From contig JARUPZ010000026.1 in NCBI GenBank assembly GCA_031213475.1, positions 574,501 through 638,500 of the forward strand: a stretch of 64,000 nt of DNA. The letters are read 5' to 3'. Shown here in pieces: positions 9,801-18,431 of this stretch. The stretch's first letter is position 1. Each line of letters begins with the position of its first letter. The notes below the pieces were generated by a model. That model was given only the letters and a program-made list of their open reading frames with translations, did no database searches and was not told where the DNA came from. Made by a program: the position numbers and the translations under genes. This stretch comes from Nereocystis luetkeana (taxonomy: Eukaryota; Sar; Phaeophyceae; Laminariales; Laminariaceae).

Positions 9801-12386
9801 ACAGGGAGCCGTACGGCACCGCCGCGCAGCATAGGCCTGCTCGCGCTGCTGCGCTCTCATACAGCTCGGTCCCGCCGTCGGTTGGTGGACAAGATCAAGC
9901 CAGACCAAGCTTGCCGCCATCTCTGAGCCCCAAAAACGCTACCGGTAACCCCCTTCGACCCTTCCAGGAGCGTCCCATTTATTTTCGGAACAAACTACGG
10001 TACTTCAATTCCCAGGCATTTATTTGTCTCTGAACACGGGACTGCAGCCCCCCTTCGGGCGAAATGCACGTGGGATTAGACCTACACAAAGGTTCGGGTG
10101 TTTTTTGTTCCTGTAAGGATCGGTTCTACGATAGAGGTAGCACATTTCCGCTATTTTTTTTCTGAAAAGACGAGGTTCCTTGCCCCCACACCGTCTGAAT
10201 GCCAATCTTGATTTATTTCGATAAAAAACGTTTTGTAGACTCGGGCCATGGGACTATTCGCCGCGATGCAATACCAGGTACCTGGTATGATTTTTGCTTC
10301 AAGTCAGTTTTCGGGTGAGGCATGGAGCTCCTTGAGTGAGGAGCCTCAGAAAATTTAGGGTGAACCTCTATCGTAGAACGCCTCTAAGGTACAAGCGCCA
10401 GGGGTGCACAGCATAATTTTTGTTTTCTAAGTGACACGTCACCCCTGACTCCTGACTTCAGGACGAATTTAGGAAAGCAATCATACCATTGTGATATTTT
10501 TTCTCAAGTAAGTTTCGTTTGCCTGTCTTAACGACTGTCGTTATCCTCCGGCGGATTGGCAAAAATAAACCTTAGGCTCACCACGCTTCCACGTTTACCA
10601 TACGTGTCGTGTGGCAATGTAACCGTTTCGTTTACTTGGTTTTAATATGTCCTTCCCCTTCTCTTCTATCTGGGTCTCGAAAATGGATCGAGGGGTGCCG
10701 GACTTCAATTTTGACGTGTATCCCTCTGATAACATAGCAGTAGCGCAAGAGTCAAGCGCCACGAGCGATGCTACTGACTCCCCGATCTCACCAGGCGAGG
10801 AGCTTCCAAAAGATGTGCCGATCCGATGTCCACTTCTTCGTTTCCAACGTCACTCCTTTTAGACGCCTGGTCGATCACGGGGTTGTCTGTCGCGCTTACT
10901 ATTGTACGAGCGTACCAGGTAGGTACGTTTTTGCTGAAACACGCCTCAAGCAAGCGGCTTCAGGTGGGAGTTTTAGAGCTCCTGAAGCAAGGACCCTCGA
11001 GAGAAATTGGTGTAACTGTCCCCCTGACCATGGCAAGCGTCTTACCAGTATATTATGCTGTCTCAATCCTCACCCCACGTGAAGTGTCCCGCCAGGACGT
11101 GGCTCTTTCTCATGACCGGGCCTTGTATTCGAGGGTCCAGAAGCTGGTGCTTCTGCAGACAAATATTGCCCTCCTGCGAATGCAACCATCGAAGGCGGTC
11201 AACGCAGGAGGGGGGGACGGGGTGTACTCGATAGGAGAGATGTACTCGATCTCATGCAGGGCCGTAGTAGTACGACCATAGACGCAAGACGGGGGGGGGG
11301 GACGAATGTTTAGGCAAAAGGGGGGAAGCGGCGCAGCTCGCCAAAAACACCAAACCAAGCGGAAATCCCACCTTTCCACCTTTTCAGAGTACCTACTTCT
11401 ACAGCATTTGCAAGAGGAAACTATTAACAGTGGCGGCCCTTTGCTGCGCGCGGTTTGCAGCTGTACATGGAAGGCAGTGCCTGCAGTGTATGCGCAATGT
11501 GTGCGCGGTATGTACGTGCAAAAATAAGCTAGCAAGGCCTATACCAGGGCCCCATCACCGTCATCGCTTGCCGCCGTCGCCGCCACTTTCGAGCGTTCCA
11601 AGAGCGGTAACCCATTCGCATACCCCCCCCCCCCCCCCCACGTCCTCTCCGCTCCCCCTTCCCCGTCCCCTTTCAACCATGCCACAAAAATAACTCCTTA
11701 CCTTGGGAACCAGGTCGTTGCACCTCACGACGATCGCGATCGACTGATCCTCCAGTTCGGCCCAGTCCCTCAACAGGTGCCTCAGAGAAGACCCCGCGCA
11801 CTTCCACAGGTGCATGAAATAAAAGGGTGGGGGGGCGGCCGCCCGCAACGACTTCGGTGACATCGGTACCGCCACCGCTACCGATGTCCCCACCGCGGGA
11901 CAACTCCTTTCGGTTTAACCCGGAGCCCGAAAAGTCCGGAAACGCCGACAGAGGCACCGGCCGCTTGTCGGGGGGGATCCAGAGCGTCCCCGAACCCATG
12001 TCAGCCCTTCTACTGTAAAGCCGGAATATTAACACGTCGAAGTGGTAGTACATCACCGCCATCGCGGCCGACATGACCAGAGCAGAGAGCGCCAGAAAAC
12101 TCGCGACGGCTTTTATCTGGCAGGCGAAGTGACGGCCTGAGGCGGAGACTGGTCGTTGTTGACGCTGCCCGTGACTGTTGGAAGCGGCGGCCCCGTGTCC
12201 GTTGACGACCTCTCGGCTGTTGGAGGTAGCGGAACCGTTGAGAAGGTCTTCGCCCGTCGAGCGGCGGACGACGGCGCCGCTGAGGGTCACCTGTCTGTCG
12301 GTAGAAGTATGTCCGTCGGGTTTGATGCCCCCACTCTGTGCCAAGACCATCGGAGCGTTCGCGACATCCTTGCCCGACCGGAGCAT
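2989..12386 (-). CDS. Type II membrane PAPS-dependent sulfotransferase, six exons, with C-terminal extension
   Basis: Exons in order of translation: 12386-11702, 11152-11074, 8221-8103, 5084-4947, 4494-4307, 3899-2989. All junction phases agree (0, 1, 0, 2, 1). Joined product is about 705 aa. Residues 1-92 are a low-complexity cytosolic tail and ~93-112 one membrane helix, giving the type II topology of Golgi carbohydrate sulfotransferases. The 5'-PAPS loop is FMHLWKCAGSSL (~190-201), a GHFTWG motif lies at ~250-255, and the 3'-phosphate loop is FTALRNPLELFVSG (~266-279). C-terminal family signatures are FWLVGVVEQ and TLAHQWEVY. The fold transfers sulfate from PAPS to glycan; the acceptor sugar cannot be read from sequence. 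Residues ~404-705 are an extension with a duplicated unknown module. Two single-base frame breaks (7-C run near 11831-11837; extra T at 4996/4997) mean it is either a young pseudogene or carries assembly errors. Confidence 0.85.
4307..4494 (-). CDS. Sulfotransferase exon 5 (end of catalytic domain)
   Basis: 188 nt, acceptor CCGCAG, donor GACG|GTAGGC. It encodes YAVGKYNASPNGAEKVLEAI, then NPNLLGSFHQTLAHQWEVYSYA. The last helix, with Trp-Glu-Val-Tyr, is characteristic of the C-terminus of 2-O-type polysaccharide sulfotransferases. Exit phase 1. Confidence 0.75.
4600..4860. repeat. Degenerate GACA/GACT tetranucleotide repeat
   Basis: CAGA and GACT words in tandem (clearest at 4755-4830), inside intron 4 of the sulfotransferase. 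The neighbouring 4170-4270 stretch is GACAAGACA-like low complexity. Confidence 0.75.
4947..5084 (-). CDS. Sulfotransferase exon 4, with one-base frameshift
   Basis: Acceptor GAATAG, donor CG|GTGCGT. It begins ALVEKTLDEASEEAMKNLDT, then FWLVGVVEQ. There the frame breaks: a T too many in CAGTTACCAGG (plus 4996/4997) shifts the reading, and the other frame continues YQGFMAVLQGMMDPFRR. Allowing for that base, exit phase 2 fits exon 5. FWLVGVVEQ plus a helix is the typical late core of this sulfotransferase fold. A short exon between exons 3 and 4 cannot be excluded, because related enzymes often have more residues here. Confidence 0.8.
5190..5560. repeat. GATC-rich dispersed repeat (degenerate)
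   Basis: High density of GATCT/AGATC and TGTAC words (for example GATCTGTACCATCTGTACAG at 5180-5199), resembling the GATC-rich family seen at 8.8, 26.3, 42.6, 49.9, 58.3 and 60.3 kb. No gene seen between 5.1 and 6.4 kb. Confidence 0.45.
5763..5781. repeat. Long G homopolymer run
   Basis: GGGAGGGG followed by an unbroken G run of more than ten. It is one of about twenty such runs in the window. Confidence 0.8.
6401..6516. repeat. AGATCAGT 8-bp tandem array
   Basis: About 14 head-to-tail copies of AGATCAGT with a few C/T changes (AGACCAGT, AGATCCGT). It lies within the ~3-kb intron 3 of the sulfotransferase gene. Confidence 0.95.
6628..6832. repeat. ATACC pentanucleotide array
   Basis: Mostly perfect (ATACC)n with ACACC and AAACC variants. 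The repeated Met/Val/Trp/Tyr frame here is an artefact. Confidence 0.95.
7012..7325. repeat. GGGAT/GGGAC degenerate pentamer array
   Basis: Plus strand composed of GGGAT, GGGAC, GGGGT and GGAAC words for ~300 bp. Strong G/C strand skew; it probably arose by pentamer expansion related to the neighbouring ATACC array. Confidence 0.85.
7988..8092. repeat. GGTATGCGGTGGGATT tandem repeat
   Basis: Six or so imperfect units of about 17 bp built on GGTATGCGGTGGGATT, directly next to the donor of sulfotransferase exon 3. Confidence 0.85.
8103..8221 (-). CDS. Sulfotransferase exon 3 (3'-phosphate-binding loop)
   Basis: 119 nt, acceptor GATTGCAG, donor GAC|GTAAGA. Two entry bases complete the Gly codon left by exon 2. 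It encodes FQAHVRQPYVVFTALRNP, then LELFVSGQQYLNRKATRDLGD. The Arg-x-Pro...Ser pattern (ALRNPLELFVSG) is the 3'-phosphate-binding motif. Exit phase 0. The intron after it is about 3 kb and full of simple repeats. Confidence 0.88.
8228..8622. repeat. AGC/GCA trinucleotide-rich tract
   Basis: About 390 bp of AGC, AGT and ACA triplets. The Ser-, Ala- and Leu-rich frames on both strands are artefacts. It sits just upstream (in transcript sense) of sulfotransferase exon 3 and so forms the 3' end of intron 2. Confidence 0.85.
8776..9490. repeat. GATC-rich dispersed repeat followed by TATCTGCATCTC-like low complexity
   Basis: GAGGTTGTGCAGGATCTGC at its start recurs almost exactly at 42654, with shared downstream words (CAGATCATGCAGATC, CATGATGAGCTA). 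The right part is T/C-rich with TATCTGCATCT words. No gene is supported; the 200-codon plus frame here has no domain. Confidence 0.6.
9490..10150. other. No gene recognised
   Basis: Intronic stretch of the sulfotransferase gene (intron 2). It contains one CTATTAATAG (9689-9698) only 11 bp from one TACCAGGTA (9710-9718), and fragments of the hairpin MITE family near 10025. Otherwise nothing is recognised. Confidence 0.5.
10150..10395 (+). repeat. Dispersed repeat 'GGAGCTCCTTGAGTGAGGAG', copy 1
   Basis: Shares an ordered series of words with copies at ~30.95-31.10 kb and ~40.83-41.00 kb: TTATTTCG, CGTTTTTTG, GATGCAAT, TCGGGTGAGG, TGGAGCTCCTTGA, GCCTCAGAAA, TTTAGGGTGAACCTC. In this copy the palindrome TACCAGGTACCTGGTA interrupts the otherwise conserved GATGCAAT...TTTTT stretch. 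Confidence 0.7.
11074..11152 (-). CDS. Sulfotransferase exon 2
   Basis: 79 nt, acceptor CTGCAG, donor G|GTGAGG. Entry phase 0 matches exon 1 and exit is phase 1. It encodes KHQLLDPRIQGPV, then RKSHVLAGHFTWG. The GHFTWG motif corresponds to the SGH-Y/F-G segment between the two PAPS-contacting loops of this fold. A 151-codon plus-strand frame across the same place is a shadow of it. Confidence 0.85.
11206..11283 (+). repeat. Poly-G-flanked retroposon-like repeat, copy 1
   Basis: A G-rich run, then GTGTACTCGATAGGAG, then TGTACTCGATCTCATGCA and GGCCGTAGTAGTACGACCAT. The same block recurs at 31.3, 34.2, 39.0, 39.35, 45.4, 56.4 and 57.2 kb, nearly always beside a G (or C) run. Confidence 0.7.
11624..11640. 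repeat. Long C homopolymer run
   Basis: About 15 consecutive C on the plus strand, just downstream of the donor of sulfotransferase exon 1. Confidence 0.85.
11702..12386 (-). CDS. Sulfotransferase exon 1 (N-terminal tail, membrane helix, 5'-PAPS loop)
   Basis: The start is the ATG at 12386-12384 (MLRSGKDVAN...). The frame is open further upstream but offers no other ATG. The hydrophobic helix AVASFLALSALVMSAAMAVM sits at about residues 93-112. The first reading frame runs to a run of seven C (minus strand, 11837-11831) and the PAPS-loop frame resumes one base over; six C would give one continuous frame. The exon ends CCCAAG|GTAAGG, phase 0. Confidence 0.85.
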
Positions 12387-12439
12387 GATTTTTTTTCCCC
12401 CCGTCAAAAACGAGCCGAACTGCACTCAGGCAGGCGTTA

Positions 12440-12475
12440 CGGCGTAAGGGGGGGGGGGGGGGGAGGGGGGGAGGG
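12440..12475. repeat. Long G homopolymer run
   Basis: Unbroken run of about 17 G followed by GAGGGGGGGAGGG. It lies between the intact sulfotransferase start and its decayed duplicate. Confidence 0.85.
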
Positions 12476-12639
12476 AGAAACTACATTACGCAGTGCTTAT
12501 TTGCGCAGTGCTAATACTTGTGTTCGAGCTCCGGAGCACACCGCCGAGATCATATGTACCATGCACCAGTTATAAGTATATATATAACCAAGACACGCAG
12601 CAGTGAGGTAGTTAGGGGAGGAGGGGTATAGAACGTCGC

Positions 12640-12864
12640 CGCGGCGAAGGCTGAGGATCGCCTCTCCGTCGGTAGAACGTGTTTCCGTCGGATTTGGTGC
12701 CCCTACTCTCAGCCAAGACTTTGGGAGAGTGAGCGACATTCTTGCCTGACCGGAGGAATTTCATTTTCGTGAAAAAAAAAACTAGATACACACAGGTGGG
12801 CGTTAAGGGGAAGGTACTACGGGGTGATGTTACTCTCGTTCGAGTTCTGGTACGCACCGCGGAG
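12640..12864 (-). pseudogene. Decayed duplicate of sulfotransferase exon 1 start
   Basis: The minus-strand peptide MKFLRSGKNVAHSPKVLAES parallels MLRSGKDVANAPMVLAQS of the intact gene, followed by GTKSDGNTFYRRR versus GIKPDGHTSTDRQ. At DNA level the plus-strand blocks 12300-12548 and 12668-12864 align in the same order (GTCCGTCGG, GCCAAGAC, CTTGCC-GACCGGAG, GTTCGAG, GCACACCGC/GCACCGCGG). The copy stops after about 45 codons and lacks the membrane helix and PAPS loop. Confidence 0.75.
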
Positions 12865-12999
12865 AAGTCTTCAAACACATACCAGGTATATACAGCAGGA
12901 CTTAAGGTCACAGAGGAACTCTCGGGAAATTATTTTTCGAGTAGGCGCGGGCAGGCGTTCGCCAACATGAGCAAAATACTTGGCAAAAGGGTAAAGAGA

Positions 13000-13850
13000 T
13001 TTGCAACCAAGATCTCGTGTAATAGTTCCAAAATTATCTTCAAAAAAGAAAAGTGTTGCAAATATGCATGCCTCTACTGTAGCTTATTTCATCACTTTTT
13101 TTTTCTGGGCCCCATCAAATATAACCTTTTCATCTCTCGGGAACCATTTTGCCCCTCAGTGTGTTTGGGTATGACAGCTCCCTACTGCGATAGAGAGACC
13201 AGCAGACGTTTGGTGACAGACGGGTTTTTATCGGTCATGTAGCCATGGCGCTGGGAAGCCTCCCGCGCGTGGCAATGCCATGTTTGGAGGTTGGCGAGTT
13301 TTCGTGCTGCTGGCAGGCAACTTCGAGGTTCACGAAAACTCTCGGTGGGTGGTTTCTGGCGGCCTTCGACGGCTGCCTGCCTGGCGCGGCCGACGCCCTC
13401 ACACACCCCATCAGAACGTGCTTCTGATTTTGGGGGCTATGGTTGTTTGGTGAGGAGCTGTAGCTGCCTCCAACTGCAGCTGCCCGCAAGTGAAGCGCAA
13501 ACGTTCAGCTAGGGGTCTGCCTCATTTTGTGTACCCCAATTTTCGATCAATTTGGACTACTGCACCACCCTAAGATCGAGGTGAAGGCCTCTGTTGAACC
13601 ATGGCCGACGACCACTCTAAACATAATCACAACTAACTGCTGAGGATAAAGCAGCAAGCTGACACACCCGCTCCCTGCTGAGGCGTGAACCAGCCGAGGG
13701 TCCAACCGCAAGCGACTCACAATGAATGCCGGAAAAACTTACTGCGGAATTTATCATTCCGAACAGGCGTCTAACGTGTATTAATAATAAGGGATGCCCT
13801 TAAACTTGGAGATGAGGGGTGGATACGACCCTCCGTGGCCTTAATTAAGC
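13000..13850. other. No gene recognised
   Basis: Several 60-84 codon frames on both strands overlap at 13.2-13.5 kb, but none has a start, splice context or domain I can support. Confidence 0.4.
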
Positions 13851-14599
13851 CTTAAGGGGGGGGGGGGAGGGGGGTTACGTCCGGATATTATTCATGTCCA
13901 AGTTCGAGATAAAAAACAAAAAGCATTACCGCATGACACCAGGTATTATTATTTCAAGTAGTATTAAACCAAACTACGGCAGCGGTTACACGTATTACTG
14001 CTGTAGGATACCAGGTTACTAGTACTACTGCTGATGACCAAAATACGGCGGCGGTAGACTGCGGTACTCGTAGTCTTCGGAAACTACGGGTTGCAACGCA
14101 AGATTTGAGCGCGGCCCGTGGCGGCTGGGGAAAGCAACAAACGCATCTATCTCCAAAACGCCCCTTTCCCGTACCAGGAATATGAAAAGGCAGCGCGTTT
14201 GGCGTGCTTTGCGCAAAAAAACGGCTTCCAAAAATCTGAGGGGGTGTTTCGTGATGCTGTACGTAGCCGCAACAAAAAGGAATAAAACTGAGCCAGCGCC
14301 CGACACATTCTCCTTACTTACGAAGCCAACCACATTCATGCAGTTGGGTTTTCGTCAGTTTCTGGAGGTCTTTTCAGCGCGTTCACACGAACTTTTGCCT
14401 GAGAGGGATGGCTGCTTATCTCGCGTTCACACGAACTTTCCCCTGGGACTATTATCAAATAGTAGGAGGGATCGCTACTTCTATCCGCATTAAGGGGTTA
14501 AACTTCTCTTCGAGATATATTTGCAGCAGAACAGCTTGCCGCTTCTCCAGGGGCGAAGCTGAAAGGAACCATCTTTCCCGTCTTCCCATCTATCATGTT

Positions 14600-14829
14600 T
14601 GCCCTTCTTTTCTCTGTCCCTCCTTATCACTACTAATACTCGTAACCCACACCCGGGGCCACATAGTAGTATAGCAGGCTCTCTTCCCCCCTCCCCATTA
14701 CTGCTCTTGCCGTGGCAGGCATTTTTTCATCGCGACAAAGACGGCAGCCCTTTCTTCCCTCGTCGACTTGCGTCGAATAACGCCTCCTACACATGCTACC
14801 AGACGCTCTCAGCAGTCGATTCCTTTTTG
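14600..14829. mobile_element. SINE-like element, copy 1 (fragment)
   Basis: Body sequence shared with copies at 16.1, 31.1, 34.4, 41.05 and 49.1 kb: GTAACYCAxAxCCGGGGxCACAT, CGGCAGCCCTTTCTTCCCTC, GTCGACTTGCGTCGAAT and GACGCTCTCAGCAGTCGATTC. The head is missing. Confidence 0.65.
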
Positions 14830-14899
14830 TGATTATTATTGAACATAATTTCACATTTTCCCGATTTCACCAACTCTATTAATAGTACGTAGCATTGGA

Positions 14900-14995
14900 A
14901 ACCATAGTAAATAGGACCTGTGGTACACACAGAAGCCTATATATTTACCTATTTTTACTCACAGCATTCGGTCTTATTTATTATGGTCCCCGTGA
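14900..14995. mobile_element. MITE 'GGGGGACCATAG' family, copy 1
   Basis: ACCATAGTAAATAGGACC at the left, TTATTTATTATGGTCCCCG at the right, with the family's interior words TGGTACACACA and CTATTTTTACT. The terminal G run is lost on the left. Confidence 0.75.
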
Positions 14996-15715
14996 TAGGC
15001 CGTCGGGGCGACCGGCTGCAACAAACTATTAATACCGGTACCGGTATTCATAGCAGACTTCCAAATCAACTGTGGCTCGAAAAATATTACGATCCCCGAT
15101 ATATTGAAAAAAAACAGTTCGCTCCAAGACGAGCCGCAATCCGTTCTACATACCACATACCAGCACTGGGTGGCAGATAACAACAGGCAACAGTTGAACT
15201 GAGCAAAACTTCGATCAAGCGCGAGAAACCAAAGCCCGACAAGTCCACAGTAGTTCCGCGGCAAAAGCCTCGTGCGAAGGTGCTGACAAGACTCTTTTCG
15301 CAATTGACTGCAAAATACAACGGCAAACCAAAGTACCAGGTAACAAGTGGCCTCCTCTTCGTCCAGCCGACTTCACGTACCACTGCATCAGTAGTTGGTG
15401 TCATGGTATTCATGATCCCGTTTCCCTCTATTTATTGTCGAGGAGGCGTGTTTCTGATATAAACGCGCCACGCACATGATATATATATATAACCCCCCCT
15501 GTTCTCAGAACTCTGAGAGCCAGGAAAGCGGGGATCATCAAGATAAGACATCAATCTCTGTGAGTTAGTACACACGTCTAGGCCGACCTGCATTACAGTA
15601 GTCGGGCCTGCCCCATACTGCCTCTTTTGTTATCCGTTAGAGGTGGCTTCGATTTTTACGCCTGTTGCTACTTGATATTTCTCCTCGTGAACACAGCAGT
15701 ACAGAACATTTACTA

Positions 15716-15821
15716 ATACGGGGGACCGTACTAAATAGGACCAAATATTGTTAGTAAACATAGCGAAATATATAGTTTTTTGTATGTACCGTGGGTCCTA
15801 TTTAATATGGTCCCCCGTAAT
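15716..15821. mobile_element. MITE 'GGGGGACCATAG' family, copy 2
   Basis: Inverted termini TACGGGGGACCGTACTAAAT and ATTTAATATGGTCCCCCGTA. The interior CAAATATTGTTAGTAAACAT is in the opposite orientation to copy 1. Confidence 0.9.
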
Positions 15822-16071
15822 ATTACTACGGTAGTACTCTTCCGGTGGCCATAGGAATACGTAGAAATACATTGAAAAAAAACATAAAAAAATGCAGAAC
15901 AATACCTAGAAATAAATTATAGTAATACATAGAAGTACGTATTAATAGTAATACATGATCATTTATAGTATTAATAGTACTCGTACATAGTTACACGTTC
16001 TACTGATGGTAGTGATACGGAGAAATTCATAGTAATACATACATACCAGGTATTACTACTAGTAAACATAG

Positions 16072-16350
16072 TGTCAGGTGGGTCGGACTTTGACTTTATT
16101 TGCAAAAATAAGAAAGGATTCAATTGTTGAGAGCGCCTTGCAGCGTGGGTAGGCACAATTCGATGCGAGTCGACCAGGGAAGAAAAGGCTGAAATCTTCT
16201 CGCGATAAAAATGAAGGCACGTACCGTAGCGGGAAGGCGGGAGAAGAGCCTGCTATGTGACCCCGGATCTGAGTTACGAGTTGGAAGGAGAGAGAGAAGA
16301 AGATGTGCGAAGATGATGAATGGGATGAGAAAAAAATAAAAAAATAAAAA
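16072..16350 (+). mobile_element. SINE-like element with A-rich tail, 5'-truncated
   Basis: Starts inside the tRNA-like head (GTGGGTCGGACTTTGAC), runs through the body (GAGAGCGCCTTGCAGCGTGG, CGACCAGGGAAGAAAAGGCT, CCCCGGATCTGAGTTACGAG) and ends in AAAAAAATAAAAAAATAAAA. The fuller reverse-strand copy at 49.1-49.44 kb carries the B-box-like GGTTCGAGCCC. Confidence 0.75.
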
Positions 16351-16672
16351 TAGTAACACATAGTAGTACATAACTGGTAGGCATCAGAACCCCAAGATGT
16401 ACCGGAAACACCCTGTATTATTCCCCTATTATTGCACGTTCACGCCCCGTTGAGTTGGTTCTGGTTCTGAACGCTTTGTCCCCCCGTAAAAGGCACAAAA
16501 AATCGTACCTGATACCAACAGGGGATCGAACCTGGCCTCCCCCGGAGTTCCTATTAATAGTCGGGAAAGGGTGCGTTCTACGAAAACTTCCGACATGAAA
16601 TCATCGGCGTTTCTCGCTTCCCTGTAAATACCAGCGGGCCTTGCCCCTTTTAGCGCTTGGTCGGTTACGCTA

Positions 16673-16768
16673 TCAACCCTATTAGTACAACAGTTCCGTT
16701 TTGGGGATAAACTATTTAGAATTTGAGTGGCTTGCCCCCCAAACGGGACTGCGGTACTAAAATGGTTT
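16673..16768. mobile_element. Hairpin MITE, 'GAACCGCAGTCC' family, diverged copy 2
   Basis: Left arm ACAGTTCCGTTTTGGGGATA and right arm CCCCCCAAACGGGACTGCGG still pair. More diverged than the other copies. Confidence 0.75.
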
Positions 16769-17644
16769 GGGGTACTAATAATAGCTGTCCTGCTGCACCC
16801 GACATTGAATAGGCTTTTTTTTTTGCCAACAGTTACTCTCCGTTTTTTCTCACGGTCTTATTTCCTGTCTCCATCTGGTACGGGCTGCGACGGCACGGGC
16901 CACGGTGACGGTATGAAAAAAAAGGGCCATCGTTTCTCGGAGAAAGCCCGTACCATGTATTTGTTGTTGTTGTTCTCACATTAACTCATCGCCTATATAC
17001 AATGCTGTTCGCGGTCGCAGGACAGGCTCCAATAACTCTGGAGTGGAAGAAATACCTCGGTAAAAAATAAAACAAGCAAAGAGTAGTACACACGATAAAC
17101 TGAGGCACATCTACAACTCAGGCAAAAGCATAAAAAAGGAGGTCCGCGCACGCACGTATCAGATACCTGGTACATGCGGTACGCTGTACAAGTCGCCACA
17201 GAAACAGAGAAGACCACATACTACCCAGAACAAAATAAACAGGATGAAAATAACAACTCGACGTCGAAAAATCGAAATCAAAAATCGAAAAAATCACACA
17301 TCCAAAAGGGAATACTCGTAGAAGAGAGAAAAAAGTCCAAGTCAGGCAAGGAAGCAATAAAAAGCAAGAAATCAAGAAAGGAACACACACAAGAGAAAGC
17401 GCAAGATTTCACAGATTTCAGGCTCGCAGGCTTCGCGAGGGGTGTATAACCGAGATAAGGCCAAAAAAAACAAGCATGCGCACTCCGCCACCAAGAGATG
17501 GCATAAAGGGCTAGCAACTGCTGTAGGGGGGGGGGTTCTTAAGGCCATACAGCCCCAACGTACAGCCTCGAAGGTCTTCACCCCCATCCTGGTTTTTTCT
17601 CATTCGATGTCTCCTTCGTTTTCTTCTCCTGCAAACCGAACGTT

Positions 17645-18375
17645 TCAAACTTTGGGGAAACCCCGACCGAATCATAATGGGGCCGATATTGGGTCAAGGT
17701 CGGCTTGAGAAAAACCCAGGAGGACGTGTAGTCCGCAGAGGCGAGATTCTGAGTCCTCCGACAGACATCGATCGACAAAACCAACGACTGCGTCATGGGT
17801 TCTGAACGGAGTGCGCTCGCCAGGGGCTCCGACCCACCCTAGGGTCACCGTGTTCACACAAGGGCCCATGATATGTTACGAGCGCTGGACAGGCGTACGA
17901 TTTATGAAAAACAATCGGTCGCTGGTGCGCACAAAACGGATGACAAAATTCTCGATCCATCTCGATTGGCCAAAAAAAAAACTTTTGTCTGGGTTCGGGA
18001 GAAGACCGTAGGACACCGCCGGCAAGCTCTCGTCCCCTAGACCATGGATTCACCTGATCCCCGGTATGTTCGAGATCATCCTCCATACTCGTTGGCCTTG
18101 CCCGATACCAAGTGGGTTGGCCGTGGGCTGAGTCTATGTCGAGAGCGAACGTCTGTCGTTGCACGAGCTGATTTTTATCAGCGTGTTGGCAATTTTCAAC
18201 AAAATAAAACAACAAATTGCGCCGCTTGCAGCCGCTTGAAACTACAGAAAAAAAGTTCAAACCTGTCTCTCCTTTTTCCCCACAGCGACAGTACGAGAAT
18301 ATATCTTCGGCCGTTTCTTGCAAGCAGTAGTTTTGAAAGAAAACTCGAGACATCACGTTCCCATTGGCATGGGTC
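17645..18375 (-). mobile_element. ~830-bp TIR element, inverted partial copy
   Basis: Reverse-oriented relative of the elements at 18.43 and 60.91 kb. Its 5' terminus (minus strand) is AGACCCATGCCAATGGGAAC at 18375. The protein-like words GREL-AGGV, DIDSAHGQP and the DNA GGGTTTTTCTCAAGCCG are shared. The far terminus could not be matched. It lies 56 bp from the next copy, head to head. Confidence 0.75.
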
Positions 18376-18431
18376 TAATACGGATTTTATGTCCAAATGT
18401 CCAAAATGACGGGGGGGAAATGGTACTTCTT

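Noticed and set aside
10647..11281. Three overlapping plus-strand frames, the longest 151 codons
   Set aside because: They lie over minus-strand sulfotransferase exon 2, which has motif and phase support; the end of the longest frame is a dispersed repeat.
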